Source: Aliidiomarina celeris
GTDB lineage: Bacteria > Pseudomonadota > Gammaproteobacteria > Enterobacterales > Alteromonadaceae
Direction: 5' to 3'
NCBI RefSeq assembly: GCF_003316875.1
Contig: NZ_QMIL01000001.1
Coordinates: 434,001 to 498,000, forward strand
Length of the DNA stretch: 64,000 nt
Both the position numbers and the translations under genes were made by a program. Numbering within the stretch: position 1 is the first letter of the stretch; every line of letters starts with the position of its first letter. The notes below the pieces were generated by a model. The model made no database searches, was not told the DNA's origin, and saw only the letters and a list, made by a program, of their open reading frames with translations. This document shows, one piece after another, positions 58,543 through 64,000 of the stretch.

Positions 58543-60174
58543 ATGAGTGGCGAGTTGGACCTGTCCAGAAAGAAAGTTTTGATTATTGATGATCAAAAAA
58601 CCTTTCAAGTTATGCTTAAAAGCATGCTGCTCAATCTTGGTGCGTTACAGGTTGCTACGGTGAGCTCAGGCGAGGCCGGCTTAGCCGCGCATCGGCAACA
58701 CCGATTCGATATCTTATTGGTCGACTACAACCTAGGCCGCGGTAAGAATGGCCGCCAAGTGCTCGAAGAACTACGGGTAAAAGACATGTTGCGCCCAGAC
58801 GGTATTTTTATGCTGGTTTCCGGTGACAACACCAAGCCGATGGTACTCAGTGCCATTGAATTGCAACCCGACGACTATTTAATGAAGCCCTTCTCTAATA
58901 ACGTGCTTAAGTCGCGCTTGAACAGAGCATTTCGCAAGCGGGTTACCTTGCGAAAAGTTTATCAAAACCTTTACCGACAGAACTATCAAGACTGCATTGC
59001 CGCCTGCAAAGAGCATATTGAAAACGACGGCCGTTATAAAAATTATTGCCGCCAACTCAAAAGTGAACTCTACTTGCGGCTTGGCAAAGTAGACGAGGCG
59101 GAGCGTTCCATTTCCTTACTCTTACAAGAACAACGGTTTGCTTGGGGCCTGTTGGCATTAGCCCGTATTAAGTATGCCAAGCGTGAGTTCGAGGAAGCGC
59201 TCAGCCTCCTCGAAGAAGTAATTAAGAGCAACGCCAATGCAACGGAAGCGCATGACCTAAAGGCGCGCATTCTAGACGCTCAGGAAAAGCCGCGCGAGGC
59301 GCTTGAAGTTGCAAGGCGTGCGGTGAGCCTGGCGCCATTCTCCATGAGCCGCCAACAATATTTAGCCGACCTCGGGCGCCGCAATGGCGAGTATGAACTG
59401 GCTAAACAAGCCATGTACCATGTGCTCGAAATTTCGCGGAAATCGGTACATCGCGATCCGAAGTATTTATGTACTTATATTCGTAGTATTTTAGACGCCG
59501 CCGAAAATGGCGAAGACCAACGCGAAATTAGCCGTTATCAGCAAGAGGCCTCGCTTGCCTTACATCGCGCAAAAACTGACGAAGTTGTGGTGTACTCAAA
59601 GTTTGACTATAAAACGCTCGAAAGTGCGGTAATGGCGCGCATTAATGCCTTTAATGGCCAGCTGCGCGAAGCACAAGCGAATATCAAACCTATTGTGGCT
59701 GGATTTTTAGAGCAAGGAAATGAAATTCCGCCTGAAGTTGCTCCCGATATTATTATTGCGTTGCTCGACATTGGTGAATTTGAACGCGCAGAGCTACTTG
59801 TTGACGGCTTAACCACTGAAGCTGTATTTGATCCCTACAATAAGAAGCTGTTAGAGAGTAGAATCGAACGCTGCAAAGACCAACGAAAAGCGTTTGTGGC
59901 GGCCAATAAAGACGGAATTAAGGCCTATACGGAAGGCGATTATAAAACCGCTTTACATGAATTCGAAACCGCATTAAAGATCGCGCCCATGAACAGCGGC
60001 GCTGCATTGAATTATATTCAAGCTGCATTGAAAGTAATTGACAAAAAAGACTTAAAATCTCGGTATCTTATTGACTCATGTAAACGTTGTTTTCGAATTA
60101 TTGAAGGGTTGTCGTTACCCGCAGCCCATCAAACCCGCTTTGATCAGCTAAAGAACGAGTTCAACGCAATTTAA
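58543..60174 (+). CDS. Response regulator: receiver domain with TPR output
   Basis: The 543-residue protein starts with a receiver domain (about 10-130): VLIIDDQKTFQVMLKSML, the phospho-acceptor in ILLVDYNLGRGKNG, the conserved Ser/Thr in LVSGDNT and Lys in LMKPFSN. The rest is helical TPR repeats, for example YLRLGKVDEAERSISLLLQE and AYTEGDYKTALHEFETALKIAP. There is no DNA-binding or enzymatic domain, so the output is protein binding. It is the first gene of a three-gene unit; the next starts 28 bases downstream. No histidine kinase is adjacent; the nearest orphan hybrid kinase in the window is at 22065. Confidence 0.9.
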   Translation: MSGELDLSRKKVLIIDDQKTFQVMLKSMLLNLGALQVATVSSGEAGLAAHRQHRFDILLVDYNLGRGKNGRQVLEELRVKDMLRPDGIFMLVSGDNTKPMVLSAIELQPDDYLMKPFSNNVLKSRLNRAFRKRVTLRKVYQNLYRQNYQDCIAACKEHIENDGRYKNYCRQLKSELYLRLGKVDEAERSISLLLQEQRFAWGLLALARIKYAKREFEEALSLLEEVIKSNANATEAHDLKARILDAQEKPREALEVARRAVSLAPFSMSRQQYLADLGRRNGEYELAKQAMYHVLEISRKSVHRDPKYLCTYIRSILDAAENGEDQREISRYQQEASLALHRAKTDEVVVYSKFDYKTLESAVMARINAFNGQLREAQANIKPIVAGFLEQGNEIPPEVAPDIIIALLDIGEFERAELLVDGLTTEAVFDPYNKKLLESRIERCKDQRKAFVAANKDGIKAYTEGDYKTALHEFETALKIAPMNSGAALNYIQAALKVIDKKDLKSRYLIDSCKRCFRIIEGLSLPAAHQTRFDQLKNEFNAI

Positions 60175-60202
60175 ACCGGCAAAGAATAATAACTAGGTGA
60201 CC

Positions 60203-61198
60203 ATGAACCTCCTTATTTGTGACGATTCAAAAGTTGCGCAAAAAAATATTGCTCGCTCATTACCGCAAAACTGGAATGTAACTATCGAGTTTGCCGACAA
60301 TGGCCAGCAAGCACTTGACCGTATACAACACGGCCAGGTGGACTTATTGTTCCTCGACCTGACCATGCCCGTCATGGACGGTTTTGAGGTTTTGACGCAA
60401 ATTCGTGCGCAGCAACTCGACGTATTGGTTGTGGTTGTTTCCGGCGATATTCAAGCAGAGTCTAAAAATCGCGTAAAACAACTTGGAGCGCTTGGGTTCG
60501 TGCACAAGCCCATTCAAGGCAACGAGCTGAATGAACTGTTAAGCCAATACGGTCTTATTCAAGAACTGGTGAGTAATGCGCCTGTTCGTCAATTGGTCAA
60601 TCATCAAGCCCTACAAGCTTCCGACGTACTCAAAGAAGTGTGTAATATTGCCCTTGGCGATGCCGCTAAGTCGCTCGGAGCTATGCTCGACACCTTTATT
60701 CAACTCCCTATACCCATTGTACGCAGCATGTCGTACGCCGATGTACCCAATAGCTTCCGCTTTCCGGCGCGAACTCATGTGAATGCGGTATCGGAAGGCT
60801 TTGTGGGGCACCAAATCGCAGGTGAAGCCTTACTGTTACTCGACAACCGCACGCTCAACGACTTACCGAGTAAGCTCGCACATTATTTAGAGCACGACTT
60901 TAATAACATGCGCGAAAGTGTTTTCTTAGACATTGCCTCTTTGCTGATTGCGAGCTTTTTAAAGCGTTTCGCTAGCCAACTCGACTTAGATTTTAATATT
61001 AGCCAACCCTCAATCGTAGCCCTCGACAAACCGATCGAAAGCTTATTAAATACCCACTCGCATCACGAAACGGTATTGGTTGTGGACATTGACTACAGCA
61101 TTCCCGACTACGACCTAGACTGCGACTTAATCGTTATTTTTAGTCAAAACTCTATCCCTATTCTTACAGAGCGCGCGGAGTACCTGCTCGATGCATAA
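60203..61198 (+). CDS. Response regulator: receiver with CheC/CheX-like phosphatase domain
   Basis: From the ATG at 60203 (AGGTGA just upstream; a GTG at 60197 is possible) the product is 331 residues. The receiver (about 1-118) has LLICDDSKVAQKN, LLFLDLTMPVMDGFEVL and FVHKPIQG. Residues about 135-331 follow the CheC/CheX/FliY pattern, with one signature helix DVLKEVCNIALGDAAKSLG (the E-x-x-N pair) and a downstream Pro; the symmetry-related second helix (FLDIASLLIASFLKRF) has Asp/Ser instead, so one active site is left. Such domains dephosphorylate CheY-like proteins, perhaps the receivers of this operon. It overlaps the next gene by 8 bases. Confidence 0.85.
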   Translation: MNLLICDDSKVAQKNIARSLPQNWNVTIEFADNGQQALDRIQHGQVDLLFLDLTMPVMDGFEVLTQIRAQQLDVLVVVVSGDIQAESKNRVKQLGALGFVHKPIQGNELNELLSQYGLIQELVSNAPVRQLVNHQALQASDVLKEVCNIALGDAAKSLGAMLDTFIQLPIPIVRSMSYADVPNSFRFPARTHVNAVSEGFVGHQIAGEALLLLDNRTLNDLPSKLAHYLEHDFNNMRESVFLDIASLLIASFLKRFASQLDLDFNISQPSIVALDKPIESLLNTHSHHETVLVVDIDYSIPDYDLDCDLIVIFSQNSIPILTERAEYLLDA

Positions 61199-62147
61199 AA
61201 CGGAACTGAACATAGACAACTTGCATTGGATTTTGCAAATCCTGCAAAACATAGAAGTGGGGCTCATTGTGTTCGACGAGCACTATTCGGTGAATGTTTG
61301 GAACGGGTTTATGGAAAATCATAGCGGCATTAGCAGTGCCAAAGCACGCAACAAAAACCTTTTCGATTTATTGCCCAGTTTGCCGCGCAGTTGGTTTGAA
61401 CAAAAAGCAGCGGCGGTCAAAGCGCTTGGCATTCAAGCCCATTGTAACTGGCGGCAAGAGCCCCATAGCCTTTTATTCCCGCACATTCGCCCTTATACGG
61501 CTCCCTCGGAGTTGATGTTCCAGAACATTACGCTATTTCCACTTTATGGCGCCACTAAAGAGATTGAACAAGTATGCGCGCTTATCTACGACGTGAGCGA
61601 AGAAGCAAATAGCTTACTCAAATTGCAGTCTTTAAGCCGAACCGATACCCTCAGCCAGCTTTTTAACCGCGGCCACTGGCAAGAACTGTTTGAACAAGAG
61701 TTTGCTCGCTGCCAGCGCTATAACGAAGACTGCGCAGTTATTCTGCTCGACATCGACCACTTTAAACGTGTGAACGACACCTACGGGCACCAAGTGGGAG
61801 ATCAGGCCATTAAAGCCATTGCGCAGGTAATTCGTGACAGCCAACGTGAAACCGACCTCTGCGGGCGCTATGGCGGTGAAGAATTTGTGGTCACCATGCC
61901 CCATACCACGTTAGAGAGTGCTATGGCAGTAGCGGAACGGCTGCGTGCAAAAGTTGAAGCGCACCAACTAGCCATTAAGCACGAGGGCAAACCCACTACG
62001 CTTAAATTGACCATTAGTTTGGGTGTTGCGGCGTTTTCTCACCACTATAAAAACGCCGCAGAATGGTTGAACAGCGCCGACATGGCGCTGTATCAAGCAA
62101 AACAGAACGGTCGGAACCAAGCTGTTCAAGCAGAACAGCCTCGTTAG
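61191..62147 (+). CDS. PAS-like sensor diguanylate cyclase
   Basis: The 318-residue soluble protein has an N-terminal PAS-like domain (ILQNIEVGLIVFDEHYSVNVWNGFMENHSG) and a GGDEF domain from about residue 150 (TDTLSQLFNRGHW, LLDIDHFKRVNDTYGHQVGD). The active loop is RYGGEEFVVTMPHT with the inhibitory RxxD (RETD) five residues before, so it should be a product-inhibited cyclase. Its ATG lies inside the end of the CheC-like gene, which implies coupled translation and a shared signalling task. Confidence 0.92.
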   Translation: MHKTELNIDNLHWILQILQNIEVGLIVFDEHYSVNVWNGFMENHSGISSAKARNKNLFDLLPSLPRSWFEQKAAAVKALGIQAHCNWRQEPHSLLFPHIRPYTAPSELMFQNITLFPLYGATKEIEQVCALIYDVSEEANSLLKLQSLSRTDTLSQLFNRGHWQELFEQEFARCQRYNEDCAVILLDIDHFKRVNDTYGHQVGDQAIKAIAQVIRDSQRETDLCGRYGGEEFVVTMPHTTLESAMAVAERLRAKVEAHQLAIKHEGKPTTLKLTISLGVAAFSHHYKNAAEWLNSADMALYQAKQNGRNQAVQAEQPR

Positions 62148-62167
62148 TCACCGTTTTTTACTGCCTA

Positions 62168-62995
62168 TTAAGCCAAGGTGCCGTTTTGGTAGTCTGCAAA
62201 GGCTTGGCGCAATTCAGCTTCAGTATTCATTACAAAGGGCCCGTATTGCGCGATCGGCTCGCCGATGGGGTCGGCGGCCAGTACCAAGAACCCACTTGGC
62301 TCATGCGCTTTTAGCACAACTTCCGCTGCGGAATTCAAATCGACCAACTCGCCTGCGTTCACCGTCACACCGTCGATTAACACAGAGCCCTTGTACACAT
62401 AAACCAAACGCGTGTCTTGTTGTTGATTCGGCAGCGTAACTTCGCCTTTGTCGACACGGTAATCGAGATACAAAAAGTTGCGCCCCTCTGCCTTTACAGG
62501 CCCCGTTTCGCTGCCAAACTCGCCCGCTAATACGCGAACCACACCCTGCGCTATTGCCACTTCAGGAACTTCACTGCCTGGAATATCGGCATAATCCGGT
62601 TCCGACATTTTCTGTTCAGCAGGCAAATTAATCCACAGCTGGAAGCCCCACATCAAGCCGTCTTTTTGCTTCGGCATTTCCGAGTGAATCATCCCCCGCG
62701 CCGCTTTCATCCATTGCAAACCGCCGGTACTAATTTCACCTGAATTGCCGCGCGAATCTTGGTGCGCCATATTACCCGCTAACATATAGGTGAGCGTGCA
62801 AAAGCCACGGTGCGGGTGTGGCGGAAAACCGGCAATATAGTCATTTGGGTTGTCCGACTTAAACTCGTCGAGCATTAAAAATGGGTCACGATGTTTATAG
62901 GCCGGTTGATTTATGATCCGACTTAACTTTACGCCAGCACCGTCTTGTGCAGGCATGCCGCGTACACGGCGTTGAATTATTTTGGCTTGGCTCAT
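62168..62995 (-). CDS. Pirin family protein
   Basis: The 275-residue bicupin has the pirin metal site in FPPHPHRGFCTLTYML, followed by GGLQWMKAARGMIHSEMP (His and Glu ligands) and a C-terminal cupin. Bacterial pirins such as YhhW act as quercetin 2,3-dioxygenases or as redox-sensitive regulators; the role here is not known. The ATG overlaps the stop of the glutathionyl-hydroquinone reductase gene (ATGA), so the two are made together. Confidence 0.92.
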   Translation of the reverse strand: MSQAKIIQRRVRGMPAQDGAGVKLSRIINQPAYKHRDPFLMLDEFKSDNPNDYIAGFPPHPHRGFCTLTYMLAGNMAHQDSRGNSGEISTGGLQWMKAARGMIHSEMPKQKDGLMWGFQLWINLPAEQKMSEPDYADIPGSEVPEVAIAQGVVRVLAGEFGSETGPVKAEGRNFLYLDYRVDKGEVTLPNQQQDTRLVYVYKGSVLIDGVTVNAGELVDLNSAAEVVLKAHEPSGFLVLAADPIGEPIAQYGPFVMNTEAELRQAFADYQNGTLA

Positions 62996-63966
62996 GCGAA
63001 TTTCCTCCGATCATGCGAAGCATTAAAATCTATTTCTGGCCCTTCAGGTACAACACCGGTTGGGTTAATCATGGTGTGGCTTACATAATAGTGGGTCTTG
63101 ATATGGTCCATCCGTACGGTCTGTGCAACACCGGGAACTTGGTATAGCTCAAGTACGTAGTTCCAAATATTGGGGTAGTCGACAATACGTTTTTTGTTGG
63201 TTTTAAAGTGCCCCACATAAACCGAGTCGAATCGCACCAAGGTAGTGAACAACCGCCAGTCAGCTTCGGTAATAGTGTCACCACATAAATAACGGCTCTT
63301 CGCTAAACGCTCTTCAAGCGCGTCGAGCGCATTAAAGAGTTCTTCAAAAGCCTCCACATAGGCCTTTTGCTTGGTCGCAAATCCACATTTATAAACGCCA
63401 TTATTTACGTTGTCGTAAACAAAATCATTAATCGCATCAATGTCGTTATGGAGCGCTTCTGGGTAATAATCGTCATGATTACCGGTAATGCCATTAAAGG
63501 CAGAGTTGAGCATACGAATAATATCGGCCGACTCATTACTTACAATTGTATTGCGCTTTTTGTCCCACAAAATGGGCACGGTTACTCGCCCTGAATAGCT
63601 TTCGTTGGCGCGAGTATAGAGCTGGTGCGCAAAATCGTAGTCAAAAAGCGGATCGGCAAGCTCATCAGCACCAAACTCCCAGCCGTTTTCTAACATTTCG
63701 GGAGTCACCGCGCTATAGCTAATATGCGACGTTAAGTCTTTCAATACTCTGAAAATAAGCGTTCGGTGTGCCCATGGGCAGGCATACGAAACATAAAGAT
63801 GATAGCGACCCGATTCTGCTTCAAAACCACCTTCACCGGTAGGTCCCGGCGCGCCGTCTGGGGTAATCCAATTTCTAAACTGAGATTCGGAACGAACAAA
63901 GCGACCGTCTGTTTTGTCGGTGTCGTACCACTTATCGTGCCATTTTCCGTCAACTAATAAACCCAT
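62992..63966 (-). CDS. yqjG: Glutathionyl-hydroquinone reductase (YqjG/ECM4 type)
   Basis: This Xi-class glutathione transferase removes glutathione from glutathionyl-hydroquinones. The product is 324 residues from the ATG at 63966 (AGGAG 6 nt upstream); an ATG at 63969 is also possible. It begins MGLLVDGKWHDKWYDT, has the catalytic CPWA in VSYACPWAHRTLIF, the VPILWDKKRNTIVSNESADI thioredoxin-fold motif (shortened here to recognisable parts) and the C-terminal helical domain with RYLCGDTITEADWRLF. Pairing with pirin suggests a quinone or flavonoid detoxification unit. Confidence 0.94.
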   Translation of the reverse strand: MGLLVDGKWHDKWYDTDKTDGRFVRSESQFRNWITPDGAPGPTGEGGFEAESGRYHLYVSYACPWAHRTLIFRVLKDLTSHISYSAVTPEMLENGWEFGADELADPLFDYDFAHQLYTRANESYSGRVTVPILWDKKRNTIVSNESADIIRMLNSAFNGITGNHDDYYPEALHNDIDAINDFVYDNVNNGVYKCGFATKQKAYVEAFEELFNALDALEERLAKSRYLCGDTITEADWRLFTTLVRFDSVYVGHFKTNKKRIVDYPNIWNYVLELYQVPGVAQTVRMDHIKTHYYVSHTMINPTGVVPEGPEIDFNASHDRRKFA

Positions 63967-64000
63967 CATTCACTCCTACTTCAGTATGTAACTACAGAGT

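Overview
The window looks like chromosomal core DNA of a marine gammaproteobacterium of the Alteromonadales, most likely an Idiomarinaceae (Idiomarina/Pseudidiomarina-type) member. This rests on gene order and gene families read by eye, not on a database search. Several blocks keep the Escherichia coli order: yffB-dapE ... purC-bamC-dapA | bcp, perM-bepA-arsC(yfgD)-hda, pgm-seqA | ybfF ... fldA-fur ... glnS, and xerD-dsbC-recJ-prfB-lysS. No insertion sequence, prophage, CRISPR array or rRNA operon is visible.

Layout. 1-3.4 kb: a TonB-dependent receptor (cut by the window edge) translationally coupled to a large TPR lipoprotein, preceded by two Fur-box-like sequences. 3.4-4.9 kb: a decay zone with remnants of a diguanylate cyclase and an EAL protein. 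5.0 kb: tRNA-Val(GAC). 5.2-11 kb: a shortened solute-binding-like protein, an AbgT transporter, the glutathione-dependent formaldehyde pair (S-formylglutathione hydrolase and class III alcohol dehydrogenase) and a beta-CASP metallo-beta-lactamase. 11-24 kb: a signalling-rich stretch with a propeller-GGDEF sensor, a GAF-GGDEF-EAL protein and a previously unlisted 47-aa membrane peptide in one coupled operon. It also has an Aer-like PAS chemoreceptor and a PAS-GGDEF protein flanking a perfect FNR-type palindrome, a TlpA-like protein, a MoxR/VWA pair, DUF3185 and a hybrid histidine kinase.

24-46.4 kb: housekeeping genes: exonuclease III, YfbV, a diverged EIIA-Glc-like protein, diaminopimelate and purine synthesis, BamC, Bcp, BepA, Hda, SeqA, phosphoglucomutase, flavodoxin and Fur. 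46.4-47 kb: a gene-free stretch with two nearly identical copies of a long-hairpin element. 47-58 kb: GlnS, a four-gene 5-oxoprolinase operon headed by an unknown membrane protein, LysS, RF2 with its programmed frameshift, RecJ, DsbC and XerD. 58-62 kb: an unknown gene with a sigma-28-like promoter, divergent from a three-gene operon (receiver-TPR, receiver-CheC-like, PAS-GGDEF). 62-64 kb: pirin and glutathionyl-hydroquinone reductase.

How it fits together. Apart from core metabolism, the theme is cyclic-di-GMP and redox signalling. There are three cyclases with intact GG(D/E)EF and RxxD inhibitory sites, one EAL phosphodiesterase with a degenerate GGDEF, two dead c-di-GMP genes, and a redox-type chemoreceptor sharing an FNR-type site with a cyclase. 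All functional calls come from motif recognition and remain to be tested by homology search.
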